A stretch of 64,000 nt of DNA from Flavivirga abyssicola (GCF_030540775.2 NZ_CP141266.1:2405001-2469000); one strand, 5' to 3'; positions 35,290-45,407 are shown, counted from the first letter of the stretch. The notes: generated by a model from the sequence alone, not told the origin. Numbers and translations are program-made.

Positions 35290-37209
35290 ATGATTGTAAA
35301 AAAAATTATGAGTATTCTTATTTTACTCATTACTTTATCTGTTACTTCTCAAGAAAATTTATATCAGAGTTTAATCCTTCCAGAAAACCTAATAAAAAAT
35401 GCAAATGCAGTTCTTAGAAAAGATGATACTCAAATAGAAATTTCTTCAGTAAAAAAATTAATTCATAAATATAGACGAGTAGTAACCATATTAAATAAAA
35501 AAGGTGATGATTATTTAAAAGCATTTGTCCATTATGATAATGAAATTAATATAAAAAGATTAAATGCTTTTGTTTATAATAAGTTAGGTCAAGAAATTAA
35601 AAAGTTTAAGAAAAATGATTTTAAGGATGTTGCTGCAGTAAGCAGTTTTTCTTTATACGAAGACAGTAGAGTAAAATATTTAGAATATACTCCTATTGAA
35701 TATCCTTATACTGTTGAATTCGAATATACAACGGAGACTTCTAATACTGCTTGGATTCCTTTTTGGAGGCCGTTGGAAGGATATCTTATAAGTACACAAA
35801 ATAGTTCGTTTAAAATTATTTATGATGCTTCTGTTGGAATGAATAAAAAAGAGAAAAACTTTTCTGGATATAATATTATAGATAATTCCGAAGCAGGCAT
35901 TTTGAATTATGAAGCTAAAAATATTGAAGCTTTAAAGCCAGAACAAATGAGTCCAGAATTTAAAATTATTGGGCCTAGATTATTAGTGTCAGCAAAGAAC
36001 TTTTATTATGGAGGATTTTATGGTTCTGCTGAAGATTGGACCAGTTTAGGGAAATGGTTTAATGATAATCTACTTGTTGGAAGATCAAGTCTTACTAAAG
36101 CTACAGAGGCACAAATTAAGGAATTAGTTACAGGTATTGATGATCCTATTGAAAAAGCTAAAATTGTATATCAATTTGTACAAGATAATACCAGATATAT
36201 AAGTGTTCAAGTGGGTGTGGGTGGTATGCAACCAATTTCAGCTTTAGATGTAGATAAAGTAAAGTATGGAGATTGTAAAGGGTTAACAAATTATACAAAA
36301 GCTTTGTTAGATGTAGTTGGTGTTCCTTCTAATTACACAAGGTTATATGCTTCTCCCGATAGTCAAATTGGAGTTGAGAAAGATTTTACTTCTTTTGTTG
36401 GTCAAACGAACCATGTCATTCTAAATATTCCACAAGAAGACAAAGATGATATCTGGTTGGAATGCACAAGTCAAAAATTACCTTTTGGTTTTATTGGCGA
36501 TTTTACAGACGATAGAGATGTATTAGTTATAACACCCGAAGGAGGTAAAATCCAACACACAAAAAAATACAAAACAGAAGAGAGCGTCCAGCAAATAAAA
36601 GGGAATTATTCGATTTCAAATAACGGGGCTATTGAAGCTAATGTCAATATTAACTCTAAAGGCATACAATATGATGATAAATATTGGTTAGAAACCGAAA
36701 CAGAAAGAGACCTCGATAAGCATTATAAAAAAAGATGGGGCTATATTAATACCATTAAAATGAATAGTATGCACATCACTAATAATAAAGAAACTATTGA
36801 GTTTGTTGAAGATATTAGTTTTCAGGCAACTAACTATTCTAAAAAAATAGGTGATAGGATGTTGATTACGCTGAATGCCTTAAATAGAAATACAGAGATA
36901 CCAGACCGTTACAGAAATAGAAAACACCCTCTTAAAATTAAAAGAGGATTTAAGGATATTGACGAGGTCGAAATTAAATTACCACAAGATTATAAAGTAG
37001 AATCTAAGCCCAATAATAAAATCATTGAAAATAAATTTGGAAGTTATAAATCAGAAATAATTGTTAAAGATGAAAGTACACTTATATATAAAAGAGAATT
37101 TACAGTAAACGATGGTGAGTTTCCTAAAGAAGATTATGAGGCGTTTAGGGATTTCTATAAAAAAGTGAATAAACAAGACAACGCAAAAGTAGCATTAATT
37201 AAAAAATGA
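35290..37209 (+). CDS. DUF3857 / transglutaminase-like protein
   Basis: A secreted 639-residue protein with a signal peptide (MIVKKIMSILILLITLSVTS). The DUF3857 domain covers roughly residues 50-230 and a transglutaminase-like domain follows. Catalytic positions are present: C329 in YGDCKGLTNYTKALLD, H375 in TNHVILNIP and an acidic residue, E391, in WLECTSQ. The periplasmic or surface substrate of these proteins is unknown. The next gene, 4 nt downstream, is a paralogue. Confidence 0.88.
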   Translation: MIVKKIMSILILLITLSVTSQENLYQSLILPENLIKNANAVLRKDDTQIEISSVKKLIHKYRRVVTILNKKGDDYLKAFVHYDNEINIKRLNAFVYNKLGQEIKKFKKNDFKDVAAVSSFSLYEDSRVKYLEYTPIEYPYTVEFEYTTETSNTAWIPFWRPLEGYLISTQNSSFKIIYDASVGMNKKEKNFSGYNIIDNSEAGILNYEAKNIEALKPEQMSPEFKIIGPRLLVSAKNFYYGGFYGSAEDWTSLGKWFNDNLLVGRSSLTKATEAQIKELVTGIDDPIEKAKIVYQFVQDNTRYISVQVGVGGMQPISALDVDKVKYGDCKGLTNYTKALLDVVGVPSNYTRLYASPDSQIGVEKDFTSFVGQTNHVILNIPQEDKDDIWLECTSQKLPFGFIGDFTDDRDVLVITPEGGKIQHTKKYKTEESVQQIKGNYSISNNGAIEANVNINSKGIQYDDKYWLETETERDLDKHYKKRWGYINTIKMNSMHITNNKETIEFVEDISFQATNYSKKIGDRMLITLNALNRNTEIPDRYRNRKHPLKIKRGFKDIDEVEIKLPQDYKVESKPNNKIIENKFGSYKSEIIVKDESTLIYKREFTVNDGEFPKEDYEAFRDFYKKVNKQDNAKVALIKK

Positions 37210-37213
37210 TTAA

Positions 37214-39226
37214 ATGAAAATCACAACGATTTTATTTAGCTTATGCTTTACAATAACAGCATTTGCTCAAGATTACAAATTCGGAAAAATTTCTAAAGAA
37301 GAGTTACAAGAAAAATTTAACCCGTTAGATTCTTCGGCAAGTGCCACATATTTGTATAAAAATAGAAGAACCTTTTTTCAATATCAGCAAGGAGAGGGGT
37401 ATAGTTTAATAACCGAGATACACGAGCGAATAAAAATATATAATCAAGAAGGTTTTGATTATGCTACCGAACAATTGAGTTTATATAAAAGTGGAAGTGA
37501 TCGTGAAGAGGTAAATAATATAAAAGCTTATACTTATAATTTGTTAAAAGGCAAAGTAGAAGAAACTAAGCTGACGAAAGATGGTATTTTCAAAACTGAA
37601 AAATCTAAATATTTTGATGAATTAAAATTTACTATGCCAAATATTAAAGAGGGTAGTGTTGTTGAGTTTAGATATAGAATTTCGTCACCTTTTTATTGGA
37701 ATGTAGATGATTTTAATTTTCAGTATGATATTCCAGTAAAAAAACTAGATGCTAAATTTGAGGTGCCTGAGTATTTTGTTTTTAAAACGAATGTTAAAGG
37801 ATTTTTGCCAATAATGCCTAAAACAGAAACAGAAAGAGACAAAATTACTTTTACAAGTAAAACGAGGTCTGGTGGCAATCTGAATGGAGCTACAAGAACA
37901 ACATTTAACTCATCAGATGTAGAATTTGTTAAGAGCATATCATCATATCATCTTAAAGATATACCAGCATTAAAAGAAGAACCTTATGTAAATAGTATAA
38001 ATAATTATAGGTCGTCTATAAAATATGAGTTGTCTTACACAAAATTTCCCCAGTCTACTGTTAATTACTATTCGACAACATGGGAAGATGTAGTAAAAAC
38101 AATTTATAAGAGCTCTAACTTTGGAGGTGAATTAAATAAAACAAGCTACTATAAAGATGAGTTAGATGCTATAATTGGGTCTATATCTGGACCAATGGAA
38201 CGTATAGCTTTAATTTTTGATTTTGTCAAATCCAGGGTAAAGTGGAATGGGTATTATAGTAAATACACTAGTGAAGGCGTTAAAAAAGCATTCAAAGATC
38301 AAGTAGGAAATGTTGCAGAAATAAATTTAATGTTAACGTCTATGCTAAAATATGCGGGTTTAAATGCCTATCCGGTTTTAGTAAGTACAAGGAGAAATGG
38401 TGTTCCGTTATTTCCAACAAGAGAAGGCTATAATTATGTTGTTAGTTATGTTAAACTTTCAGATGGGTATATTCTTCTAGATGCTACTAATAAATATAGT
38501 GTTCCCAATGTTTTACCGTTTAGAACGTTAAATTGGCAGGGACGGGTAATCTCCGATAAAGGAGGGTCTACATTAGTAGATTTATATCCCAAGGAAAAAT
38601 CAAAGAATAATATTTCTATGATCATCAGTTTAGATGAAGATGGGACTATAAAAGGTGGCTGTAGAAATATTAAAACAAGCCATAATGCTTTGAGGTACAG
38701 AGAACGTTATGATAATGTTAATAAGGAGGATTTTATAGAAAAATTAGAAAACAAACACGGAGGTTTAGAGATTTCAGAGTTTAAAGTAACAAACGAGTTA
38801 AATTTGTCGAAACCAGTAGTGGAGTCTTTTAAATTTATAAAAGAAAGTCAAGCAGATATTATAGGAGATAAAATATATTTTTCACCAATGTTTTTTTTAA
38901 AAACAGCAGAGAACCCCTTTAAATTAGAAAATAGGGAATTCCCTGTTGATTTTGGGTATCCATCCACTTCCAGATATAGAATTACAATAAATTTGCCCGA
39001 AGGGTATAAGGTAGAGTCGATTCCAGAATCAGTAGCCTTTAGTATGCCAGATAATTTAGGATTATTTAAATTTAATGTAATAAATAAAGGAGTCTCAATT
39101 CAATTGTTAGTAGATGAAACTATTAATCAATCGATTATTTTACCTACATATTATGCTACTTTAAAAGAGTATTTTAAACAAATTATTGAAAAAGAAAATG
39201 AACAAATAGTATTAACTAGAATATAA
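37214..39226 (+). CDS. DUF3857 protein, transglutaminase fold without catalytic Cys
   Basis: A 670-residue paralogue of the preceding protein, with signal peptide MKITTILFSLCFTITAFAQ. It has the DUF3857 region (SVVEFRYRISSPF) and a transglutaminase-like segment, but the position of the catalytic cysteine holds V367 (VGNVAEINLMLTSMLKYAGL), and the histidine segment reads YNYVVSYV. Only the aspartate-like LLDATN remains. It is therefore probably a non-catalytic partner. Its stop overlaps the next gene start by 1 nt. Confidence 0.85.
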   Translation: MKITTILFSLCFTITAFAQDYKFGKISKEELQEKFNPLDSSASATYLYKNRRTFFQYQQGEGYSLITEIHERIKIYNQEGFDYATEQLSLYKSGSDREEVNNIKAYTYNLLKGKVEETKLTKDGIFKTEKSKYFDELKFTMPNIKEGSVVEFRYRISSPFYWNVDDFNFQYDIPVKKLDAKFEVPEYFVFKTNVKGFLPIMPKTETERDKITFTSKTRSGGNLNGATRTTFNSSDVEFVKSISSYHLKDIPALKEEPYVNSINNYRSSIKYELSYTKFPQSTVNYYSTTWEDVVKTIYKSSNFGGELNKTSYYKDELDAIIGSISGPMERIALIFDFVKSRVKWNGYYSKYTSEGVKKAFKDQVGNVAEINLMLTSMLKYAGLNAYPVLVSTRRNGVPLFPTREGYNYVVSYVKLSDGYILLDATNKYSVPNVLPFRTLNWQGRVISDKGGSTLVDLYPKEKSKNNISMIISLDEDGTIKGGCRNIKTSHNALRYRERYDNVNKEDFIEKLENKHGGLEISEFKVTNELNLSKPVVESFKFIKESQADIIGDKIYFSPMFFLKTAENPFKLENREFPVDFGYPSTSRYRITINLPEGYKVESIPESVAFSMPDNLGLFKFNVINKGVSIQLLVDETINQSIILPTYYATLKEYFKQIIEKENEQIVLTRI

Positions 39227-39552
39227 TGGATATTAAAAACGCACAAAAAATAGTTGACAATTGGATACATGAACATGGTGTTCGCTATTTTAATGAACTT
39301 ACTAATATGGCTCAACTTACTGAGGAGGTAGGTGAAGTAGCCCGCATTATTGCAAGACGTTATGGAGAACAAAGTGAAAAGGAAAGCGATAAAGATAAAG
39401 ACCTAGGAGAAGAATTGGCAGATGTTTTATTTGTGGTCTTATGTTTAGCAAACCAAACAGGTGTTGATTTACAAAAAGCATTTGACAAAAGAATGGACAA
39501 GAAAGCAAAACGAGATCATGATAGACACCATAATAACGAAAAATTAAAGTAA
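39226..39552 (+). CDS. MazG-like nucleotide pyrophosphohydrolase
   Basis: A 108-residue all-alpha NTP pyrophosphohydrolase. The metal-binding motif is visible as TEEVGEVARIIARR followed by LGEELADVLFVVLCLAN, the EExxE and ExxD pattern of the MazG/dUTPase superfamily. It probably hydrolyses non-canonical NTPs. The ATG overlaps the previous stop (TAATGG). Confidence 0.87.
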   Translation: MDIKNAQKIVDNWIHEHGVRYFNELTNMAQLTEEVGEVARIIARRYGEQSEKESDKDKDLGEELADVLFVVLCLANQTGVDLQKAFDKRMDKKAKRDHDRHHNNEKLK

Positions 39553-39557
39553 ATTTG
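39550..39557 (+). promoter_or_regulatory. Probable -7 element of aroA
   Basis: TAAATTTG matches TAnnTTTG and overlaps the MazG-like stop codon, 29 nt before the aroA ATG. Confidence 0.4.
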
Positions 39558-39586
39558 CAGCTTGTTTAAAAGAGAATCCATAGGGC

Positions 39587-40813
39587 ATGCAAATTACACT
39601 TCAAAAATCTACAATTGCTAAGCAATCTTCAATTCAAATAACAGGATCTAAAAGTGAATCCAATAGATTATTACTTTTAAAAGCACTATATCCCGAAATT
39701 AGTCTTGATAACGTGTCTAATTCTGATGATAGTAATTTAATGACTAATGCTTTAACTACAAATTCAGATTTAGTTGATATCAACCATGCAGGAACAGCCA
39801 TGCGTTTTTTAACAGCTTATTTTTCTGTTCAAGAAGGAAGAGAAGTGACGTTAACGGGATCTAAACGAATGAAGGAACGCCCTATTGAGGTTTTAGTAGA
39901 AGCACTTCAAGAGCTTGGAGCAGATATTAGTTATGTTGAGAATGAAGGATATCCACCAATAAAAATAACAGGGAAGAAGTTAACTAAACATAAAGTGTCT
40001 TTAAAAGCAAATGTAAGTAGTCAGTACATTTCTGCTTTATTGCTTATTGCTTCTAAGCTTGAAAACGGATTAGAGCTAACCTTGGAAGGCGACATAACAT
40101 CGGTTCCATACATAAAAATGACGCTTAGTTTGTTAGATGAAATTGGAGTAGAATCTTCATTTAATGGAAATGTTATTACAGTAAAACCAGCACTCAATAA
40201 TCCACAACCAAAAACCTTAACAGTAGAGTCAGATTGGTCTTCAGCATCCTATTATTTTAGTATTGCTGCAATTAGTGAAGTAGGGACAGAAATTACATTG
40301 TCATCATATAAAGAGAACTCTTTGCAAGGTGATTCTGTTTTAGTAGATATTTATAAGCATTTTGGAGTCAGTACCACTTTTAATGATAATAGTAGTGTTA
40401 CTTTAAAGAAAACGTTCTCAAATATAGAACCATTGACTTTAAATTTAAAAAACGCTCCAGATATTGCACAAACGATAGCAGTTACATGTTTTGCTTTGGG
40501 AATATCTTGCGATTTAACAGGACTTCATACTCTTAAAATTAAAGAAACTGACAGATTGGTTGCTCTAAAAAATGAAATAGAAAAATTAGGAGGAAGTGTT
40601 GAAATCACAGATAAATCCTTGCATTTACCAACTTCTAATGAGATTAATGAACTGGTTTCCATTGAAACCTATCACGATCATAGAATGGCAATGGCATTTG
40701 CACCTTTAGCGCTTAAAACAGCCATAAAAATTGAAGATGCGATGGTCGTTTCCAAATCATATCCAACTTTTTGGGACGACTTAGAATCTATCGGATTCAA
40801 AATAACTAAATAA
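39587..40813 (+). CDS. aroA: 3-phosphoshikimate 1-carboxyvinyltransferase (EPSP synthase)
   Basis: It adds enolpyruvate to shikimate 3-phosphate. GSKSESNRLLLLKAL near residue 20, NHAGTAMRFLTAYFS, GSKRMKERPIEVLVEAL, SSQYISALLLIA, DWSSASYYF and the late LKIKETDRLVALKNEIEKLG and YHDHRMAMAF blocks identify it. At 408 residues it is slightly shorter than the enterobacterial enzyme (427), and the substrate-binding blocks are kept. It is not part of the attenuated aromatic operon, which lies 7 kb upstream. Confidence 0.95.
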   Translation: MQITLQKSTIAKQSSIQITGSKSESNRLLLLKALYPEISLDNVSNSDDSNLMTNALTTNSDLVDINHAGTAMRFLTAYFSVQEGREVTLTGSKRMKERPIEVLVEALQELGADISYVENEGYPPIKITGKKLTKHKVSLKANVSSQYISALLLIASKLENGLELTLEGDITSVPYIKMTLSLLDEIGVESSFNGNVITVKPALNNPQPKTLTVESDWSSASYYFSIAAISEVGTEITLSSYKENSLQGDSVLVDIYKHFGVSTTFNDNSSVTLKKTFSNIEPLTLNLKNAPDIAQTIAVTCFALGISCDLTGLHTLKIKETDRLVALKNEIEKLGGSVEITDKSLHLPTSNEINELVSIETYHDHRMAMAFAPLALKTAIKIEDAMVVSKSYPTFWDDLESIGFKITK

Positions 40814-40828
40814 TAATCACTCATTTAC

Positions 40829-40860
40829 TTGACAATCCCTATTCGCAGATTGTATATTTG
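40829..40860 (+). promoter_or_regulatory. Bacteroidota-type promoter of queA
   Basis: TTG (40829-40831) and TATATTTG (40853-40860) are separated by 21 nt. This predicts a leader of about 120 nt before queA, in which I see no known riboswitch. Confidence 0.65.
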
Positions 40861-40985
40861 CAGCTTTCAAAAAAAAAATAAAATTACTTGCTAAATAAAC
40901 CTTTCATTATTATTGGTCATTTTTTGATCTAAGATTATAATATTGAAAAGCAGCATTTTTTATATTAAACAATAAAAACTAACAA

Positions 40986-42035
40986 ATGAAATTATCAAAC
41001 TTTGGTTTCAATCTTCCAGAAGAATTATTAGCAGAATATCCAGCAGAAAACAGAGACGAGTCGCGTTTAATGGTTTTGAATAGAAAAGAACAAACCATTG
41101 AGCACAAAATGTTCAAGGATTTAATAGACTATTTTGACGAAGAAGATGTATTAATACTTAATAATACTAAAGTATTTCCTGCAAGATTATATGGTAATAA
41201 AGAAAAAACAGGAGCAAGGATAGAAGTGTTCTTATTAAGAGAATTAAATGAAGAACAACGTCTTTGGGATGTTTTGGTAGACCCTGCACGTAAAATTAGA
41301 ATTGGGAATAAGTTGTATTTTGGTGATGATGATACGTTAGTAGCAGAAGTTATAGATAATACGACATCTAGAGGGCGTACATTACGTTTTTTATATGATG
41401 GATCTTATACCGAATTTCGCAGAAAATTAAACGAGCTTGGAGAAACACCACTTCCAAAGTATATAAAAAGAGATGTAGAACCAGATGATGAAGACCGTTA
41501 CCAAACCATATACGCAAAAAACGAAGGTGCTGTAGCTGCACCAACTGCGGGCCTTCACTTTTCTAAACACTTACTAAAAAGGTTGGAAATTAAAGGTGTA
41601 GATTTTGCTGAAGTCACTTTGCATGTAGGTTTAGGAACTTTTAATCCAGTTGAAGTAGAAGATTTATCGAAACACAAAATGGATAGTGAAGAGCTGAAAA
41701 TTGATGAAAAAGCAGTGCATATTGTAAACAAAGGTATAGAAAATAAAAGGCGCGTTTGTGCTGTAGGGACTACAGCTATGCGTGCTATAGAAAGTTCTGT
41801 ATCATCAAATGGTAAACTAAATGAAATTGATGGATGGACTAATAAATTCATTTTCCCTCCATACGATTTTAGTATCGCTAATTGTATGATTACCAATTTT
41901 CATACCCCAAAATCAACATTATTAATGATGGTATCTGCATTTGCTGGACATGATTTTATCAAAAAAGCATACGAAGAAGCTGTAAAAGAGAAATATAAGT
42001 TTTACAGTTATGGAGATGCTATGTTAATTATATAA
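40986..42035 (+). CDS. queA: S-adenosylmethionine:tRNA ribosyltransferase-isomerase
   Basis: It transfers the ribosyl part of SAM to preQ1 in tRNA, making epoxyqueuosine. The 349-residue protein has the usual start ([20 protein letters not shown]), [59 protein letters not shown] and [18 protein letters not shown]. No other queuosine gene is in the window. Confidence 0.97.
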   Translation: MKLSNFGFNLPEELLAEYPAENRDESRLMVLNRKEQTIEHKMFKDLIDYFDEEDVLILNNTKVFPARLYGNKEKTGARIEVFLLRELNEEQRLWDVLVDPARKIRIGNKLYFGDDDTLVAEVIDNTTSRGRTLRFLYDGSYTEFRRKLNELGETPLPKYIKRDVEPDDEDRYQTIYAKNEGAVAAPTAGLHFSKHLLKRLEIKGVDFAEVTLHVGLGTFNPVEVEDLSKHKMDSEELKIDEKAVHIVNKGIENKRRVCAVGTTAMRAIESSVSSNGKLNEIDGWTNKFIFPPYDFSIANCMITNFHTPKSTLLMMVSAFAGHDFIKKAYEEAVKEKYKFYSYGDAMLII

Positions 42036-42045
42036 ACTGGATCAA

Positions 42046-42217
42046 TTCAATGAACTCATTTAGCCTTTTTGGATTTAAGCGAAAATTAGAAGTTTTTGCC
42101 TCTGTTGAAGACTTTTTTGAGTTGCATAGCAGAGCTACGGGAGGAAAAAAAGACAAAAACAGAGCTGAAAACAGCAATTTTTTAGCAAATTGAAAAAGTC
42201 TAAATGAGTTCAATATT
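42046..42217. mobile_element. MITE-like element with terminal inverted repeats
   Basis: The left end TCAATGAACTCATTTAGCC and the right end GTCTAAATGAGTTCAATATT are inverted copies (shared core TGAACTCATTTAG/CTAAATGAGTTCA) around about 170 bp. The inside is open on the plus strand as a 47-residue frame from 42050 but looks non-coding. It separates queA from its likely terminator at 42231. Confidence 0.6.
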
Positions 42218-42230
42218 AAAAATAGTAATT

Positions 42231-42253
42231 AGCCTCTTTTAAGAGGCTTTTTT
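42231..42253 (+). terminator. Intrinsic terminator after queA
   Basis: AGCCTCTT, TT, AAGAGGCT followed by a T run. It lies beyond the MITE-like element, suggesting that the element was inserted between queA and its terminator. Confidence 0.85.
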
Positions 42254-42372
42254 CTTGTGTTGAATTCATTATTTATAGGGATTTATAAAAAAAGGAAACG
42301 TTCTATGATTGCTAATAGCCCTTGAAAAAGAGTTTCTATTCCTCAAATATCGAAATTTGAAAAACCGTTCAC

Positions 42373-42380
42373 TATTTTTG
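42373..42380 (+). promoter_or_regulatory. Probable -7 element directly before rlmN
   Basis: TATTTTTG matches TAnnTTTG and ends 8 nt before the ATG, which predicts a leaderless or nearly leaderless mRNA. A TTG at 42357 is closer than the usual spacing. Confidence 0.45.
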
Positions 42381-42388
42381 CAACACTT

Positions 42389-43429
42389 ATGGCAGCAAGT
42401 AAAAAAGACATTCGTTCATTAACTAAAGACGATTTAAGAGCATTCTTTGTAAAACAAGGAGATAAAGCTTTTCGAGGTAACCAGGTTTATGAATGGCTTT
42501 GGCAAAAGTCGGCGCATACTTTTAAGGATATGACCAATGTTTCAAAAGAAACACGTCAAATGTTAGAAGATAACTTTGTTATTAACCATATTGAGGTTGA
42601 TACCATGCAACGGAGTAAAGATGGTACGGTAAAAAATGCGGTTCGATTGCATGATGGCCTAATAGTAGAATCAGTTTTAATACCTACCGCAACAAGAACA
42701 ACGGCCTGTGTATCCAGCCAAGTAGGATGTAGTTTAGATTGTAAATTTTGTGCAACGGCGCGTTTAAAGCGTATGCGTAACTTGAATCCGGATGAGATTT
42801 ACGATCAGGTAGTTGCTATTGATAAAGAAAGTCGTTTATATCATAATCGCCCGTTAAGTAATATTGTATTTATGGGTATGGGAGAGCCGCTTATGAATTA
42901 TAATAATGTCATAAAGGCTATCGATAAAATCACATCTTCAGAAGGCTTAGGGATGTCTGCGAAGCGTATTACCGTATCTACATCGGGTGTGCCAAAAATG
43001 ATAAAAAAAATGGCAGATGATGCCGTGAAATTCAATTTAGCTGTCTCTCTACATTCAGCGATTGATTCTGTTCGTACATCCATTATGCCCTTCAATGAAA
43101 CCTTTCCTTTAGTAGATTTAAAAGAAGCATTAGAGTATTGGTATACAAAAACTAAACGTAAAATTAGTTACGAATATGTGGTTTGGAGAGGTATAAATGA
43201 TACCCAAAAAGATATTGATGCCTTTGTGAAATTTTGCAAGTATGTACCATGCAAAGTTAACATTATTGAATATAATCCCATTGACGATGGTGAGTTTCAA
43301 CAAGCTACGAATGATGCTTTAGAAAACTATATCAATACCCTGGAGAAAAATAGAATCGTTGTAAATGTACGCCGTAGTAGGGGGAAAGATATTGATGCAG
43401 CTTGCGGACAATTGGCAAATAAAAAATAA
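42389..43429 (+). CDS. rlmN: 23S rRNA (adenine2503-C2)-methyltransferase
   Basis: A radical SAM enzyme that methylates A2503 of 23S rRNA and also A37 of some tRNAs. The cluster motif is CSLDCKFCATA; the helical N-terminus has GDKAFRGNQVYEWLWQK. FMGMGEPLMNYNNV, RITVSTSGVPKMI, LAVSLHSA and the C-terminal RRSRGKDIDAACGQL, with the catalytic Cys, are all present. 346 residues is the family length. Confidence 0.97.
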   Translation: MAASKKDIRSLTKDDLRAFFVKQGDKAFRGNQVYEWLWQKSAHTFKDMTNVSKETRQMLEDNFVINHIEVDTMQRSKDGTVKNAVRLHDGLIVESVLIPTATRTTACVSSQVGCSLDCKFCATARLKRMRNLNPDEIYDQVVAIDKESRLYHNRPLSNIVFMGMGEPLMNYNNVIKAIDKITSSEGLGMSAKRITVSTSGVPKMIKKMADDAVKFNLAVSLHSAIDSVRTSIMPFNETFPLVDLKEALEYWYTKTKRKISYEYVVWRGINDTQKDIDAFVKFCKYVPCKVNIIEYNPIDDGEFQQATNDALENYINTLEKNRIVVNVRRSRGKDIDAACGQLANKK

Positions 43430-43430
43430 A

Positions 43431-43460
43431 AAAGAACTTCAAACCGAAGTTCTTTTTTAT
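43431..43460 (+). terminator. Intrinsic terminator of rlmN
   Basis: AAAGAACTTC, AAACC, GAAGTTCTTT followed by more T, starting 2 nt after the rlmN stop. Confidence 0.9.
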
Positions 43461-43664
43461 TTTATCTGTTAGAATAGTGTCATTTTTTGATTTTTTAAGA
43501 ATAGCTATATAATTAAATTACGTAATATTTTTCTTAAACGAATATTTTATCGATTAAGCGTTTCTTTTTGAGATTAATAGAAAACCTATAGAATGAGAAT
43601 TTTAGATAGCCTAGTAGTAATATCTTAACTTTATTAGTAATTTCGCTGAGATTAAGTTTGAATA

Positions 43665-44642
43665 TTGAAAATAGTAGAGCAAATAAAGCAGCCAATAGCT
43701 TATGAGATGGATCTTTTCGAGCAAAAGTTTCAACTCTCTATGTCTAGTAAAGTGGCATTACTTAATAGAATTACACACTATATTGTAAACCGCAAAGGGA
43801 AGCAAATGCGCCCTATGTTCGTGTTTTTGGTTTCTAAAATGGTGTCTAATGGCGAAGTTAGTGAACGTACTTATAGAGGTGCTTCAGTTATTGAACTCAT
43901 ACATACAGCAACTTTGGTACACGATGATGTGGTTGATGATAGCAATCGCCGTCGTGGATTTTTCTCTGTAAATGCCCTTTGGAAAAATAAAATAGCAGTT
44001 TTAGTTGGTGATTACTTACTGTCTAAAGGATTGCTTTTAAGTATCGATAATGGTGATTTCGATTTACTCAAGATTATTTCTATTGCGGTTCGTGAAATGA
44101 GTGAGGGTGAATTACTTCAAATTGAAAAAGCCAGAAAACTTGATATTACAGAAGATGTTTACTACGAAATTATTCGTCAGAAAACAGCAACCCTAATTGC
44201 CGCTTGCTGTAGTTTAGGGGCAGCATCTGTAAAACCAGAGTCGAAACATGTAGAGTCCATGCGAAAGTTTGGGGAACTTATTGGTATGGCGTTTCAAATA
44301 AAGGATGATTTGTTTGACTATGGAGATACCCAAATAGGAAAACCTACAGGGATAGATATCAAAGAGCAAAAAATGACGTTACCTTTAATTTATGTTCTCA
44401 ATCAATCTTCAAAAAAAGACAAAAACTGGCTCATTAATTCTATAAAAAATCATAATAAAGATATCAAACGTGTTAAGGAAGTTATTGCTTTTGTGAAAAA
44501 TAATGGGGGTTTGGATTATGCTATAAAGAAAATGAAAGCATTTCAAGATGAGGCACTACAAATGCTTCAAACATTTCCAGAATCAGATTATAGAAATTCA
44601 CTGGAACTTATGGTGAATTATGTGATTGATAGGAAGAAGTAA
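43665..44642 (+). CDS. Polyprenyl (all-trans) diphosphate synthase
   Basis: It chains isopentenyl units, probably for the menaquinone side chain. The two Asp-rich motifs are present: VHDDVVDDSNRRRG and KDDLFDYG. GKQMRPMFVFLVSKM and LVGDYLLSKGL are also typical. The 325-residue frame starts at TTG 43665 (KIVEQIKQPIAYEMDLFEQK); there is no upstream ATG. The ATG at 43707 is an alternative that would drop 14 residues. A -7-like TAAGTTTG at 43653-43660 lies directly in front of the TTG. Confidence 0.92.
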   Translation: MKIVEQIKQPIAYEMDLFEQKFQLSMSSKVALLNRITHYIVNRKGKQMRPMFVFLVSKMVSNGEVSERTYRGASVIELIHTATLVHDDVVDDSNRRRGFFSVNALWKNKIAVLVGDYLLSKGLLLSIDNGDFDLLKIISIAVREMSEGELLQIEKARKLDITEDVYYEIIRQKTATLIAACCSLGAASVKPESKHVESMRKFGELIGMAFQIKDDLFDYGDTQIGKPTGIDIKEQKMTLPLIYVLNQSSKKDKNWLINSIKNHNKDIKRVKEVIAFVKNNGGLDYAIKKMKAFQDEALQMLQTFPESDYRNSLELMVNYVIDRKK

Positions 44643-44671
44643 CTGATTTTCAATTTGAGAATAGCCTATTT

Positions 44672-45232
44672 TTATACTTTGTTAGCCAGAGTTTCTTCTT
44701 TCATTTTTTTTATGAAATACGTTATCTCTTTTTCTAATTTAGAAGTCATTTTTACCACTATTAAGGAAGACATAATTGTAAGTATTCCTAATCCAATAGA
44801 AATCATTTTTTCTCCTCTATAAAAATCACTTTTCAAAACTCTCACAGAAGTCCATATTACTGAGAATCCTAAAAATAATATTGTTGGAATGCAAGTTTTG
44901 AAAAATTCATATTGATGCCGCATATTTTCATAGCGCTTTGTTATGAACTCATTTTTTTGTTTGGTTACAAATAGAAAATTATCAATTTCAATAAAATTTT
45001 GTTTAGACTTAAAAAGTTTTGTGTTAAATAAATAAGTAGCAATGCCTCCAATAGTATAAGAAAAAATTAATGTTGGAATAGCTACGATTACTCCCCAAGT
45101 TGATGATTTTGCTAACTCTTCAACAAAAGGATAAATATTATATATTCCACAGGCAAACATGAAAATAGAAACAAGCCATACAGTTCCAATTGCTAACTTT
45201 AGGGTAAATATGTCTAAGTTAAACTTTTCCAT
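44672..45232 (-). CDS. Four-span membrane protein of unknown function
   Basis: A 186-residue protein with hydrophobic segments at about residues 11-31, 46-68, 113-131 and 143-161. No signal peptide cleavage site or known motif is recognised. It stands alone between the convergent polyprenyl synthase gene and the divergent sigma factor gene. Confidence 0.7.
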   Translation of the reverse strand: MEKFNLDIFTLKLAIGTVWLVSIFMFACGIYNIYPFVEELAKSSTWGVIVAIPTLIFSYTIGGIATYLFNTKLFKSKQNFIEIDNFLFVTKQKNEFITKRYENMRHQYEFFKTCIPTILFLGFSVIWTSVRVLKSDFYRGEKMISIGLGILTIMSSLIVVKMTSKLEKEITYFIKKMKEETLANKV

Positions 45233-45407
45233 CTTTAATTATATTAATAATTTATAGGTTGAGCTAAACCAATATAGCTGAAAATTTTTACAAATCCAAG
45301 TGTTTCATTTTTAGGGTTTTAGTTCTTTTCAATTACATTTATAGAAATATTTAAAAGCTTGGGCAACCATTAGCACAAAATTTGCGTCTATAAAAATAGA
45401 AGGCTAA

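Noticed and set aside
40861-40985. A possible preQ1 riboswitch before queA
   Set aside because: No preQ1 aptamer pattern (short C-rich pseudoknot stem with A-rich tail) could be found in the leader.
42050-42193. A 47-codon plus-strand frame after queA
   Set aside because: It lies within the inverted-repeat element at 42046-42217, has no recognisable similarity and starts within the terminal repeat, so I do not call a gene.
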